This document shows, piece after piece, positions 41,937-53,567 of a DNA stretch of 64,000 bases. The stretch's first letter is position 1. The number at the start of each line of letters is the position of its first letter. The notes beneath the pieces are model-generated. The model was given only the letters and a program-made list of their open reading frames with translations, did not search any database and was not told the origin of the DNA. The stretch covers positions 372,001-436,000 of the forward strand of contig NC_063072.1 in NCBI RefSeq assembly GCF_022605165.1. The letters run 5' to 3'. This stretch comes from Purpureocillium takamizusanense (taxonomy: Eukaryota; Ascomycota; Sordariomycetes; Hypocreales; Ophiocordycipitaceae). The position numbers were made by a program, and so were the translations under genes.

Positions 41937-43493
41937 TCACATGTTGACCTCGCCGACGCGCGCGGACTTGTCGCCCAGCCAGTCGTCGCGCTCGTAGAAT
42001 CGGAATACGAGATCGTAGTCCTCAAAGTCGTGTACGATGCGGTCGACGCGGCGGTACCCACGCACCGGGTCGACGAGTCGCTGCATGGCCAGGTTCTTGA
42101 GCGTGCCGTCGCCCATGCCGTAGGGGTTGGCGCCGCGGCCCTTGGCCTCGAAGAGGGTGACGCTGAAGCGGCCGGGGCGGAAGATGCTGACCACGTGCTC
42201 AATGATTTCGGCCGTGGTGCGCCCGTTCTGCCCGCTGGGCACGTTGGTCTCAAACGAGGCGTACGAGAAGCCGGGCTCGGGCGTGACGTGCACCGTGAAG
42301 TAGTGCGTCGAGTTGTGCGGGTCCGCCTCGGCCGACGCCGGCGCCGGGATGACGCCGTTGGCGGAGAAGCCGCAGGGGCTGAACAGGTAGGCGTCGACGC
42401 GGGCATCTGGGTATACCGATGTCGGGTAGACCTGGGACAGTCCGCAATTGTCGGAGACGACGGTGCCCAGGGCGTGACCCTCGGTGGTGAGCTCCTCGGC
42501 GGTGAGCTCCTGGGTCGCGCTGGTGAGCTTGGCCTTGGCCTCGTCCAGGTCCGAGTCACCGCAGTTCTCGAACACGTCCACCTCGTCGGGCGGGGTGGAC
42601 AGGTCGCCCAGGCTGTCGACGGCCGCCTGGCGAGCCTCCCGGGCCTGCGCAGCCATCTTGTCGGTCGCGACCGCACTCGCGTCGGACAAGAAGAACTGCT
42701 TGGCATTCTCGGGGTCAAGGTCCGTCATGAGGATCTCAAGCGTCTCGTCGTTGTGGTTGGCGCCGGGCGTGTTGGCACCCGTGGACGCGACCGAGTACTC
42801 GGGCGTCGGCTGGCCGTGTGCCTCCGACTCGGGCGTCAGGGGCGGCGTGAGCGTCTGCCTGGGCGACGTGATGTACAGGTACCAGTGGTCACCGTTCATC
42901 TTGCCCACCATGTAGGCGCTGCCGCCGCCCTCGAGCGAGTCGTCGAGGTACTTGACCTCCTGCTTCCAGCTGCGGTGTGGGCCGCGCTGCTCGTTGGGGA
43001 ACAGAAAGTTCTTGCGGCTGTAGAAGACTCGGTACGGGACGGCGGCGGCGCGGATGTCGCCGACCGAGGCGGCCTTGTGGAAGGGGAAGCCCGCGTCGGC
43101 GGCAGCGATGTGGAGCAGGCGCTGGAGGCCCAGAAGCAGCGTCGTGGTGCCGCATGTCTTGAGGATGAGCTTGTGGGGGAAGACGAACATGCTCGACTCG
43201 GACAGCAGGTAGGCGTCGACGGCCTCGGACTCGAGGACCGAGAGGATCTTGCAGTTGACCATGTCGAGCATGCCGACCCAGGTGTCCTTGGAGACGCTCT
43301 TCAGGCCGTTGGCACGGACGCCGCTGGGCAGCGTCGCGGCGCTGGGGGCGAACCAGACCTCGAGGAGCTTCTCGGGCCCCTCAAAGGCGCCGCTCGAGTC
43401 GAGGTCTGCCGCGACATCATGATTGATAGTCAGGTGCGGGGTCCCCTCGCTGGGAGAAAAAGTGTAGTTGTTGGGGACCGAGAGGTTGACCAT
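41937..43493 (-). CDS. spe2: S-adenosylmethionine decarboxylase proenzyme
   Basis: Single exon, 518 aa, start at 43493. AdoMetDC makes decarboxylated AdoMet for spermidine and spermine synthesis in the cytosol. The self-processing site is LSESSMFV, with cleavage expected between Glu99 and Ser100, Ser100 becoming the pyruvoyl group. The conserved KTCGTT (Cys114) follows. Further family blocks are YSRKNFLFPNEQ, DHWYLYI and a C-terminal VHVTPEPGFSYASFE segment. An acidic, low-conservation insert (about residues 210-310) is fungal-type. The 5' leader contains a perfect hairpin and lacks upstream ATGs for ~500 bases (separate entry). The gene converges on secreted-family member C. Confidence 0.96.
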   Translation of the reverse strand: MVNLSVPNNYTFSPSEGTPHLTINHDVAADLDSSGAFEGPEKLLEVWFAPSAATLPSGVRANGLKSVSKDTWVGMLDMVNCKILSVLESEAVDAYLLSESSMFVFPHKLILKTCGTTTLLLGLQRLLHIAAADAGFPFHKAASVGDIRAAAVPYRVFYSRKNFLFPNEQRGPHRSWKQEVKYLDDSLEGGGSAYMVGKMNGDHWYLYITSPRQTLTPPLTPESEAHGQPTPEYSVASTGANTPGANHNDETLEILMTDLDPENAKQFFLSDASAVATDKMAAQAREARQAAVDSLGDLSTPPDEVDVFENCGDSDLDEAKAKLTSATQELTAEELTTEGHALGTVVSDNCGLSQVYPTSVYPDARVDAYLFSPCGFSANGVIPAPASAEADPHNSTHYFTVHVTPEPGFSYASFETNVPSGQNGRTTAEIIEHVVSIFRPGRFSVTLFEAKGRGANPYGMGDGTLKNLAMQRLVDPVRGYRRVDRIVHDFEDYDLVFRFYERDDWLGDKSARVGEVNM

Positions 43494-45716
43494 GCTGCTT
43501 CCGGAGGCGGGCGCCAGGCGTGAACAGGGACGAAAAGGCTCAGGAAAGGTGTTGACGGTGGTTGTGTTCTTTGCCCGGCCGGCAGAGTCCGCGGAGCACT
43601 AGCTGCCACTCAAACAGACCTTGCGGTGTCTGTTTGAGAGAGTAGGCCCACAGGAAGGGTTGGAACCAAAGACGCTGGCGGAAGCCAGCAGCAATGAGCC
43701 GTGTGGGAGGAGGCTAACGTCACAGAGGTGGACGTTAAGGGGGTCGGAAGCGGAGGGAGTGGAGGAACAGCTTCTGCGACAGAATGTTGGTCGATTGGAG
43801 GGCGGTCCGATACCCGGGGGACAAGTACCGGATCGAGGGGGGCAGAGGAAGCGTCTGCTGCGAGGGCCGAAGCTGAGCAGCGGAGAGGCGGCGAAAAGGC
43901 TGGACTGGCTGGCTGGCTGGGGTGGCACGAGGGGTGCTATCCGGGCCTGCGAGAGCGAGACGAACGGTCAGCGCGTTGCACGGAGGAGCGGAGCGGAGCC
44001 ATGCCATGCCATGCTATGCGGTGCGGAGAGGCAAGGCGAGGCAAGGCAAGGCGAGGCAAGCATGGAACCGAGCGAGCTGACGACAGGCAAGCCTCTCGCT
44101 GTGGTGGTACTCACTTGGAGGGACGCGAGAAGAGGAAGCGAAGCGGATCAGTCGAGCGCATGAAAGGCGGAGCGACGCAACTCGGGGAGAAGCAGACGGA
44201 GGGGCTGGCGGCGGCGGCGGCGCGTCTCAGGCGACGGCCGTCGGGAGTCTCTTGAGCAGAGACAGACGCGGCGTGAAGAAAAAACCGGTATGTTTATGGG
44301 CGCATGGGAGCGTGGGGAGTGTCGAGGACGGCGGGTGGAAGGTGATCGTGTGAGTGAGTGTTGATGTGGGAAGACAAGATTTTTCTCTGCTTCGGGCTGC
44401 CCCGCGCCACACTTTACCGGGTACGGAGAGGTAGGTAATAATTATTGGGCGGGCCAATTGCGGTGACGTAGCGGGCCTTGCATTAGTACAGTACGAGGGC
44501 GAGGCCACGGGTACCTTGGTCGGTATATATACAACCCCGGGATGATCTGTCAATCAACACGAGGCAAGTAACCAATTAATGCAACAAAGAAGAGTTTGTT
44601 GACAGCTCAAGTCAATGGGCGATTGTGGGCGGCACGCAGCGACGCCGGCTGTTGTTGTCGTCGTTGCCTTGTCGCGCTACAAAGTTTGTCGCAGGCTTTT
44701 TGTGTTGCGACCACTATACTGTAGGTACTAAGCTACGGCGTCCGGTTCCTGGGGATGGACGATCCAATGCTGGTTGCCGTGGGAGGGTGACGGCGCGTGT
44801 GGGTGGGACAAAGACGCAGTCCCTGTTGTGCGACGGCCAGCACCTGCACTGCACGGGCTGGACTGGACTGGGCGCAGCGCAGCGCAGCACACCTAGCCAC
44901 TGTACCTAGTAGGAAAACCGGAACTCGTCAGGGCAACCAGGCACCTCCTCCAGGCTGGGCTTTAGGGCAGGCTCGGGGTGGCACGCCGGCTGGCCACTGG
45001 CGCCGCAGCTGCAGCCCGCTGGACTGAGGTGATATGCTCCCACTGTGACCGGGCAGCGCAGCGCCCATCCACCCATGCAGAGAGGAGGATGGACGGCCCC
45101 GTTTGGGCACAAATCGTGTGCGCGCGGGGCATCGGGTTAGGCCTAACTCTGGTGGGGCCCTGGGGCAATGCAGTTGCATGAGCGATGGTTGGCCGCCGCC
45201 ACGACCGGGCGCCGTGGCCTGGCGCACTATACATCCTGTCACCGGCCTCGTCACACACGCAAACAGAGAAAAAAGACTCGCGAGAATTCGTGCCGCCTTC
45301 ATTTGGGCGTTCTTGAGCTGCAGCAAATGTGGCTTATGGCCCCGTCAGCGAGTCTGCCGGTTTCCTTCCCACTGCCCGTGTCGGGCGCCTCATCTGGGGG
45401 GAAGCTGTGGCCGGCCAGATGCTCGTCCATCCACGTCGCTGCTAGGGCTGTGTTGGCTGTGCGCCTTCGGTTAGGGCATCATCGCTCGATTGCCTGCCTG
45501 TCATGTCGGCTCGACGTCGGGAGGCCCTAGCTCCGCGTGCGCTTCACGTTCGTAGACCCCTCGCCGATCAACGAACTGCTCGCGCCCCCCCCCAACCCAG
45601 GTACCTGGCCAGCTGGCAATGATCATCTCGCCGCCGTGGCTGGACCTGCGGGCCGCTGCGACCGCCCTTGCTGAGAGTCTTGGTTCATTCGCTCGTATCT
45701 GCAGCCACCCGTTTGT
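43494..45716. other. SPE2 leader/promoter and spacer to CFD1
   Basis: About 2.2 kb. The part next to 43493 is the SPE2 5' leader. A GGCAAGGCGA-type minisatellite lies at about 44031-44058 and CCATG repeats at 43999-44014. The remainder toward the CFD1 stop codon at 45717 holds only short GC-rich frames. No gene recognised. Confidence 0.5.
43609..43638 (-). promoter_or_regulatory. perfect 11-bp hairpin in the SPE2 5' leader
   Basis: CTCAAACAGAC (43609-43619) and its exact reverse complement GTCTGTTTGAG (43628-43638) are separated by eight bases. The hairpin would sit ~115-145 nt upstream of the SPE2 start codon if the leader is unspliced. Polyamine-dependent translational control of AdoMetDC is known in plants and animals, so a structured leader is a plausible regulatory element. 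Confidence 0.5.
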
Positions 45717-46742
45717 TCATGTCGCTTCCGCCGCGGCAATGCTCTCCCGGAGCGTAGTCGCAATGTCCCGGAAGACGTGGCAGAGCGAGCACGCCGTGTA
45801 CTTGTTGACCAGCATTTCGCCGCTCCCGTCGCCCTGCTGCTGCTGCTGCTGCGGCGCCCCCTCGTCGAGCTCGTCCGCTCCGACGTCGGCCCCCGAAATG
45901 TCCTGCCCGTTGACCCGCGTGCCCACGGGATAGCGCGGCCTCGTGCCCTCCTCGATGAGGGCGATGAACTGCGCGTCCATGGGCACCGACCCCAGAAACG
46001 GCACCTTGAACTCGTCGGCCATGGCCCGCCCGCCGCCGGAGCCAAAGATGTCGGTGCACTCGGAGCAGTGCGGGCAGACGTAGCCGCTCATGTTCTCGAC
46101 GACGCCCAGCACGCGCACGCCCGTCTTGAAGCAAAAGTTGAGCTCCTTGCGCACGTCCGACGTGGACACGGCCTGCGGCGTCGTCACCACCACGGCGCCG
46201 GCCACCTGCCCGGCCCGCGCCTCGGCCTGCAGCGTCTCCACCAGCGAAATGTGCTCGTCGCTCGTGCCCGGCGGCGTGTCGATGAGGAGGTAGTCGGTGT
46301 CGGCCCACAGCACGTCGCGCAGGAACTGCCGTATCATGGCCGTCTTCTTGGGCCCGCGCCAGACCACGGCGTCGCCCCGGTTCGGCAGTAGGAAGCCCAG
46401 GCTCATGGCGTGCAGGCTGCCCACGCCACGGACGGGATCGGCCTCGTGCACCGCAACGGGCGACCAGCCGCCCGGCACCTGCGTGACCTTGGACGACTCG
46501 ATGGAGAGCATGCGCGGGATCGAGGGCCCGGTGAGGTCGACGTCGAGGATGCCCACCGAGTGGCCCGCGAGGGAGAGCGAGAGCGCGAGCTGCGTCGTCA
46601 CCGACGACTTGCCGACGCCGCCCTTGCCGGAGAGGACCTGCGCGTGGTATTGTTAGTTGGTTTCGCTTTGTTGTGGTGATGCGTGAGAGGCAAGGTTGCG
46701 GGTGCGCACCAGCACGATGTGCTTGACCTTGGCCAGGCTCAT
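45717..46742 (-). CDS. cfd1: CFD1, cytosolic Fe-S cluster assembly P-loop NTPase
   Basis: Two exons on the minus strand: 46742-46710 (11 codons) and 46637-45717, with a 72-nt phase-0 intron (GTGCGC donor, GCAG acceptor). 317 aa. Joining the exons places [12 protein letters not shown], the deviant Walker A of Mrp/Nbp35 ATPases, at residues 12-23. [26 protein letters not shown] and the C-terminal CPHC (Cys199, Cys202) that coordinates the bridging [4Fe-4S] cluster follow. The protein lacks the N-terminal four-cysteine ferredoxin-like domain of Nbp35, which makes it CFD1. It forms the CFD1-NBP35 scaffold of the CIA pathway in the cytosol. The tail has a poly-Gln stretch and an extra CSLC motif. 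Confidence 0.95.
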
Positions 46743-47816
46743 GATGTCGGAGGGGCCGCTGGACAGGCTCCCAGGTGTGCCAGGCAAGCAGACGTCGGAG
46801 GAGCGGGATTGGCAGGTCGGTGTATGACGGTCGTGATGTCTGGGGGAAACCAGATTTTGCCAAAGGAGAAAGCTGTGCCGTCGGCTCGGAGACGTCGGCG
46901 TCGTGCTGATTTCAAAGCAGCCGAGTGCACTTCATCCGGGCAATATGGATGGACGGAATTGCGCCGATGGGCGGAGGGGCCGCCACCACAGCGGTAGTGG
47001 GGTGCACTGCTCCAGGCTGCTCTTGCCATTGCATCAGCGCCCGTGACTGAAGCGGGCCCCCCGCGAGGGGTCCTGTCCAGTGGGGGAATGGGCAATTGCT
47101 CAGTGGCGGAGAAGGCTCTTCGGCCCGCCGTTCCCGCCCTGTGGATTGCTTGCCTCTTTGGGAGCCTGCAGAGCCCTCACTCCAATTGCTGGACCAAAGC
47201 GATCAGATAGTCCAGGCCAGCACCTCCTAACCCTAACCCTAAACCTTCATCAACCCTCAACATGATCGTCTCGCGCCTTGTTACATCACATCACAGATCG
47301 TCGCATGCCCATACAAAGCAGTTTGACAGAGAACAGCCGCGTTTTATTTTCTCAGTCGTATCCTGTGTCGCTTTTATTCTCGCGCCCACGACTCCCGATT
47401 GCTCTAGAGCGCCTTCGCGTGTGTCGCTCTATATCCTTGTCCTTGTCTTTCATGCCTGCTGTCTTGTGACTCTTTGTATGTCTCGCCCGCCCTGTATCAT
47501 GCATGCCCCAAACGCCCCAGGGTATAACCAAGCGGTCCTGCCGGCTCGGTCGACAAATCAACAACTCCCCGCCTCCCCATGTGCCGCGGGCCTCGTCATC
47601 ATAACAGAACGTGAAGGGCTATTTTCGTTGCCAGTGAGGGTATCCGCTGCCGCATGCGCACAACGCATCATAAGCACATCCATGCTATGCATATAACAAA
47701 AAGAAGAAAAAGAAAAGAGCTGGTAGCCGTGACGACTCTCAGCCGCCGAAATCGCCCATCATTTTGGGTTCAATCGGCTGAGAATTGGGTCCTCCGCTTC
47801 GGGCGGTGATGGCGGT
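46743..47816. other. intergenic with telomere-type box
   Basis: About 1.07 kb between the CFD1 start codon and the stop codon of the four-TM gene, both on the minus strand. It contains CTAACCCTAACCCTAAACC at 47227-47245. No gene seen. The CFD1 promoter occupies the left end. Confidence 0.5.
47227..47245 (-). promoter_or_regulatory. telomere-type (CCCTAA) box
   Basis: CTAACCCTAACCCTAAACC, two full TTAGGG units and a partial one on the minus strand. Short telomere-like boxes act as binding sites for Tbf1/Teb1-type Myb factors in fungal promoters. It lies ~485 bases upstream of CFD1. It could instead be a chance or insertion relic. Confidence 0.4.
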
Positions 47817-48988
47817 CTACTCTTTCACCTCCTTGGAGGACACAAACTCGACGCTGCCCTTTTCAAAGACGACAATGGGTCGGTTCCGCGTCCCGTGGCC
47901 GAGCACGGTGCCCTTTTCGCCCGCCGCTGCGGCCGCCGTACCGCGCAGCGGGCTGACGAACCTCACAATGGGCCCGCCCCCGACCGTGAAGCCGATGAGT
48001 TCGGCCTCGTGTTGCGCCTCCTCGTCCCCGATGCTCTCCTCGCTCGGCGATGCATGTATCGTGTTTCTGCGGTGGCTAGTCAGTGGACGTTGCTATACCT
48101 CCTCAACTGTCCAAGCGGTATCTTGGGGACGGGGGGAGGAACGGAAGAGAAAAAAAAACACGTACGCTTGGCTCACTGTCGGTGTCCCGACAATGCTCGG
48201 TAATGTCCGACTGCGCTTCACGTTCTTTATCCTCTTCTTGGTGCAGTCGTGGAAGAGGTGCATGAACCCGGCAATGACGAGCACGGGCGTCCCCAACGCG
48301 AGAGCCCACGGCCTGCGAAACACACACCGTCAGCACAAATATGCACACTCCCAATCTTTGCCTGCTTGGATTTTGATTTTGATTTTGACCGCCCCCCCCC
48401 ATTGGAGGACGCCAAGCGCGTGGTGACGGTACGTACGGGTGCTTGCTGTCCCTTAGGGAATGCAGCATGGCGAGGATGGTGCCGACAATGGCGACCAGCG
48501 AGCCGACCTGCACCATGGCCCACGTCGACCAGAAGAGCGGCATGAGTGGCTCCCCGTCGCAGAACTGCACCGCCAGGAGGGCAAAGGCCTCCATGACGAC
48601 GAGGACGGTCGAGACGCCGACGGAGCCGAGGGCGATGAGTATGTACGTCCGTATGCTCTTGGCTCGCTGTCTCGTCTGCGGGCCGTGGTTCTCCAGCGTT
48701 TGTTGGGCCCTACATGAAGCACACACACACCATGTTAGTTTTCCCAGTGCCAGCTGTTTCAAGTTTTGTTTGTGGGCAAACATCGGATGTGAGGAAGAAG
48801 AAGAAAAAAGGAGCAGTTAACTGGCTGGCGGCGTACTTGGTGTATATCCATGCCGCGAAGAACAGCACGCCCAGGTTGACGACAAACAGAACCCAGTAGA
48901 TGACCTGGAACTGCCACATGGACATGTGAGAGGCGAACTCGGCATAGTGCTTGCACAAGGCAGGATCTGGCCCGTAGCTGCCGACCAT
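47817..48988 (-). CDS. four-transmembrane protein of unknown function
   Basis: Four exons on the minus strand: 48988-48837, 48709-48437, 48312-48166 and 48066-47817. All joins keep frame and give about 273 aa. Four hydrophobic segments are clear: VIYWVLFVVNLGVLFFAAWIY, YILIALGSVGVSTVLVVMEAFALLAV, WAMVQVGSLVAIVGTILAML and ALALGTPVLVIAGFMHLF. A basic stretch (KKRIKNVKRSR) and a soluble C-terminal domain of ~90 residues follow, rich in acidic residues then Gly/Val (GFTVGGGPIVRFV, RNRPIVVFEKGSVEFV). No signal peptide. I do not recognise the family. It looks like a conserved fungal membrane protein, with the C-terminal tail probably cytosolic. Exon joins rely on GTACGC, GTACGT and GTACGT donors. 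Confidence 0.75.
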
Positions 48989-51900
48989 TGTCGCGGCCGA
49001 CTCTCTGTAGTATTCGTGTTGGAAGGCTGTTTGATGTCGCCACGGTGATGTATCGTCCAGCGGATGTCGAGTTGAGAGACTGGGAGAGTGTGTTCGGCTC
49101 CGGGAGGTGTTGAGATGGGTTTCGGCCGAGAGAGGGTCTCTACAGACGTATAACCCAGATCCAAGCACTCTTGAACTGGCGGCCAGGGGGCGTGACCCAA
49201 GCCCTTTAATACTTGCAAACCGTAGTAGTTGTAGCAGCAGCTGTAGTAGTAGATATAAGCATCTTGCTAAACTAGCACGGATGGGCTTGGCTTCAATGTG
49301 GTACACTCGGGGGTCATGGGGAGGCAGTACGTAGTGGCATCGACAGGGACCATGACCGCTTACGTCGACCCCGACGCTTCCAAATCGAGCGAGCACAACT
49401 GGAGGTGGTCAATGATGCAGCCGCCGCCCCCCTTTCCCCCCTCCCTCCGGACTGGCACTGGACTGGACGACGCGCAATCCCAAGCCAGGCATGTGTCCGC
49501 CAAGCCTCGAAAGGTCTCGTCAAAATGTGCCCGACGACGGCGGTGCCAGCATTAGCGGACATGGATGGGTGCATGTGGGTGGGGGGAGGGCAAGAAGCGT
49601 GAACAATACCTGAGGGCTATGTGAGACATGACGGGCGCTGCCTGGAATTGCGCATTGCCCGGCAGCGGCGTCCTTCAAGGGAAGGGCAAAAAAAAAAAAC
49701 TAAACTAAAAAGACTCGGACCGCTGGGGACGGCTGAGACAGCGAGATCTTGGCATACAGGGCAGGTAGTCAGGCAGACAGGCAAGCAGTCGACGTTTTGA
49801 CAGAGACAGCGGACAAAGGCATTGATTTGCGCGGGGCGTTTTACTGCGTACTAAGGCTCTAGAACTGCACTGTCAGTGCAGTGCATTTCTCTTGCAACAC
49901 GACTGAATCAACCCGACGGTACCAGACGTTGATGCAGTAGGTAGTATCGTATCGGTGGCGCAGGGGTTCGTCCACCAAACAAACATGTCTGGAGCCCATC
50001 AACGTTGCTAAGTTGGTAACCTTATCAGTTACAAGCTCAAAGGCAGAGGGGGCGGAGGGGCGGGGGGGCAGGCACTAACTAACTGCGCGGCAGTTGAAGA
50101 TGGCGCCAAGGAATCATGACGGGAGCGGACGGTATCAGGTGTGGGATACGTGGAGGATTGGTTTTTACCGGGGATGCTGCGGAATGCCGCATTGGGGGGG
50201 TTGGGGGTCTGGGGAGGAGGGTGTTCGGACAAGTATGGACGGGGGTTCCCTCCCGCTCCGCGCGTTGCAGACGGAAGAGCATTGATCTTGGTGCGTACGT
50301 AGCCCACTGCTCACATCAGTCTCGTCACTCTCTGGGGGCGGTTCCATACATGGTGATCGGATCGGAGTTGTGGGCTCTGATCGAAAGGATACTATATCGA
50401 ATACTGCGCATGGACAATGGTGGTTTCTGGGTTGGGAGCTGAGGTGTTGGTGACGGTTGACTCTGTAAGTCGACTTCACCACCTACCTCATCCTCCACCG
50501 CTCTAGCACCACCACCGGCTGGCCGGGCTGTGCTGCTGATTGATGGATTGCCCCGAGGCGGAGCGTGTAAGCCAAGCAACCCAACCCAAGACCAGGGCAC
50601 ACCAATGACAACCCCTGCGACGGTCGCGATAGGGAAAGTCTACCGGCGGCGCTGACGCACCCGCGCTTCCCGCCATGCCAGCCCTCAGCCCTCAACTCTC
50701 CCCTCCCTGTCACAGGGCGGAGAGAGAAAGCGATTACGAGCTGCCCACCGCCGCCGCCTCCTCCTCCTCCGCCATTGGTGTGCCCCCCATCCTCGGCGGC
50801 GCGGCGGCATCTGCCCTGTCCCGGGCGCCGCCGAGATTGCGGCGCCGGCAGTTGGGCGGTCCGTCCATCCATCTCCATCCATGTCCTCCCTACGCACATC
50901 GGGCTGCATTGACTCGCGTCTTGGCTTCTTGACGCCTGGGCTGGGCTGGGCGCACATACGTTCTTGGCGGGCGTACAATGCACGACGTTATGTATGTATG
51001 TACGTACTCCCGTATGTACGGGCGGCATGTAATTATTTGCGGTAGTCAACGTAGTACGTTAGTACGTTCGCCAAGACCCTCCGGGCGCGCACTGGGCTGC
51101 GGTTGAGGCGGTGATGGTTGTTTGCAACACAGTCGGCCCCCCCCCTGTGTTGTTGTCGCCGGCTCCGGACTGGACCGGACTGGAGAAGGGAAGAAACGTG
51201 CTCACCCACCCGGCCGGCTGGAGCTAGAGGGGGGGATCGACACGGGGCGATGCAAACAAGGGGGGAAGAGGGAGGGACGTTGGGGTTCACTTCTGGAGAG
51301 TTACATACCGGCTGGCTGCCCACGTGCATCCATGGAGCAGGAGGCCTCAGCTTCTCTCTGCTGTCGCGACGAAGAGCGAAGGGAATGGCGTGCTAGTGAG
51401 TACGCAAACAAGACGAAACAAAGACCAAAAAGCACAGCGCGCCTATTCTTGCTAACCACCACAGTCTCACGTTGGCGAAGCATGGACAATCCGGGACGAG
51501 CAAGTCTCACCAACACAATGCGGCCAATCTCGCTCACTCTTCTTCACTCGCCCACCACAAAAACAAAAAAACTCAGACACATTCGTCATGGTCGGTCGCA
51601 CACACGCACACACGCACGCGGCGCAGAACACCATGCCGCCGCCATCCATGGATTATGCTTACATTTAAAGTTGACGTGTGTGTGAGACAGACACCCAGCA
51701 GAGCCCAGCGGCGCACGCACCCGCCACTCGGGCATCCCCCCCCTTCCCTGCCTCCACAAACCCACTCGGTGCGACGATACGTACATGGTTTTGGCTGGGA
51801 GCAGCGGCCTTGCCTCCGGGGCACGAATGGTGATGGTGATGATGATGATGTGTGTGTGTGTGCCCTACTAGCAGAGCCGCTGGGTTGCGCCCGCGAACAC

Positions 51901-53567
51901 TTACACACACACAGGCTCTCTTGGCATAGAAGGGACACAAATACGAAGTACATACATGCCTACACCCTACAACACTGGTGTAACAGAGGGTAGCATCGTC
52001 GTAGCATTAGCGTTTGCACGTGCCATGGCGCTCGTTTCTTGGCGGGCGACGGGCGGCGCATCAGTTGCCATGGTGTTGCGTCCGTACCTCAGTAACATAC
52101 ACACATTTTTGATGCTCGCCGCCTGCACAGCCGCAAGGGTCGCCGGTCGACCGGAGCCCCTGGTTCAATGCGCTGGCGCACACACAACGCTTGCGCGCGC
52201 TTCAGCGTTTGCAGAAACAAAACGATGAAACGCACCCGTTTGGCCCAGTAGCAGCACACTACGTAGCCGCAGCCGCCAGCAGCAGCAGCAGCAACTCAGG
52301 TTTGTCGGGGGCGCTGTGATGCCCGAGACACGAAACGCGGGCCCGGCGAGCGTCCGCCCGCCGCCCGCACCACGTCAGCACGTGCGGGCATGTATGCAGC
52401 TGGCTGCGCGTCCGATAATCTAAATATTGCTGCGGTTCTACGGAGTACATAGTACTACTAATGTAGCGGATATTTTCCGAATCGCTTCCCGCGGGGAGGA
52501 GCCCGGCGCGTTAACGGTGGAGAAGAGAGAGTGAGCGGCTGGCTGATGGCCAGGGTCAGGGGTCTCACAAATCTGTCCAGCTTGGCGCTGGGCTGAAGTG
52601 ACGAAGCCGAGGACGAAAAAGATGACGCTCCCAAGTGGTATATACGCAGCTTAGTGTCTTACTGTCATGGGTCAGGCCTATAGATAAGGTCGGCGTGCGG
52701 CGTAACTAGCAGTATGCCGAGAGAGATTCACGGCGCACAGGCGGTAAGATGGAATAAACAGACGGATGATAGCCACAGCGCGAGAGAAGCACGAGAACCC
52801 TGATGGACACCTGCCTTCTTTTTACCATTTTTAGATTTTGCTTCCGATGTCACAGCCAGATCGGTAGTTGATGAAAGAAAGAACCGGGGTGAGTTGCAGG
52901 TCGGTGAAAAGCCAGCACAGACCGGGACGTCCGGTGTCGATCGATCTACGTATTCCTCGACTCAACCAAGGCATCCATCTGTCGGTCTGTGCTGCCGTTG
53001 CTCTGCTGTCGCAATTCCGCGCCGGCGTTCCGATTCCTTCCAACCCCATCTTCCGGGAAGTGTCCCTGTCCCTGACGTAAACTAGCTGTCCTGGGTTGAT
53101 GGCATCAAACAGTCCAGTATGTCGGTAGGCCGACCGGTGGCGATCCCCGGAACGAATCAGCGGCGGAAAGTTCTCTTCCCGCACCGCGCCGCCGGAGAGG
53201 GCCGGAGAAGAGGAGGGAGGGGACGTTGTCAATCAAATGCTGTCTGGGGAAAGGGGAAGGATGAACGGATGCATGAGGGCTTGGCAAGTTCAACGCCTCC
53301 CATGACGTTATCTCGCGGTACAATGAAGATGATGATCTGGTCCCGATCAACAGATCCGTTGTACGTACACATCTCGTATTCGAGTTTCATCATGGATGAC
53401 GACGCGCAATATCAACAAACGCGACCATGTGGAGAGAAGGAAGGATGTACAGCAAGTACACACTACTCCTTGTTTCTTGGCCGACGTGCATGAGGAGATA
53501 TGATTGATGCCATGATGCGTCATGTCAATGGCGCCCGTCCGCCCGCCCGCCGTTCGTCCACCTGGCT
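48989..53567. other. 4.6-kb gene-poor region with microsatellites
   Basis: Between the start of the four-TM gene and the stop of the CobW-like gene, both on the minus strand. It contains poly-A/G runs (49689-49700, 50187-50205), a GATG/GTGT tract (51829-51862) and CA repeats near 51600 and 51902. Frames of up to 190 codons occur on both strands, but they overlap, change composition with the repeats and carry no domain motif. I see nothing I can call a gene. Confidence 0.4.

Noticed and set aside
42030..43523. 497-codon plus-strand frame across SPE2
   Set aside because: A shadow of the minus-strand AdoMetDC coding sequence, which has unmistakable motifs. GC-rich third positions keep the opposite strand open.
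50483..51049. 188-codon minus-strand frame in the gene-poor 49-53 kb stretch
   Set aside because: Gly runs from a trinucleotide repeat and no recognisable domain. Overlapping open frames on the other strand indicate GC bias only.
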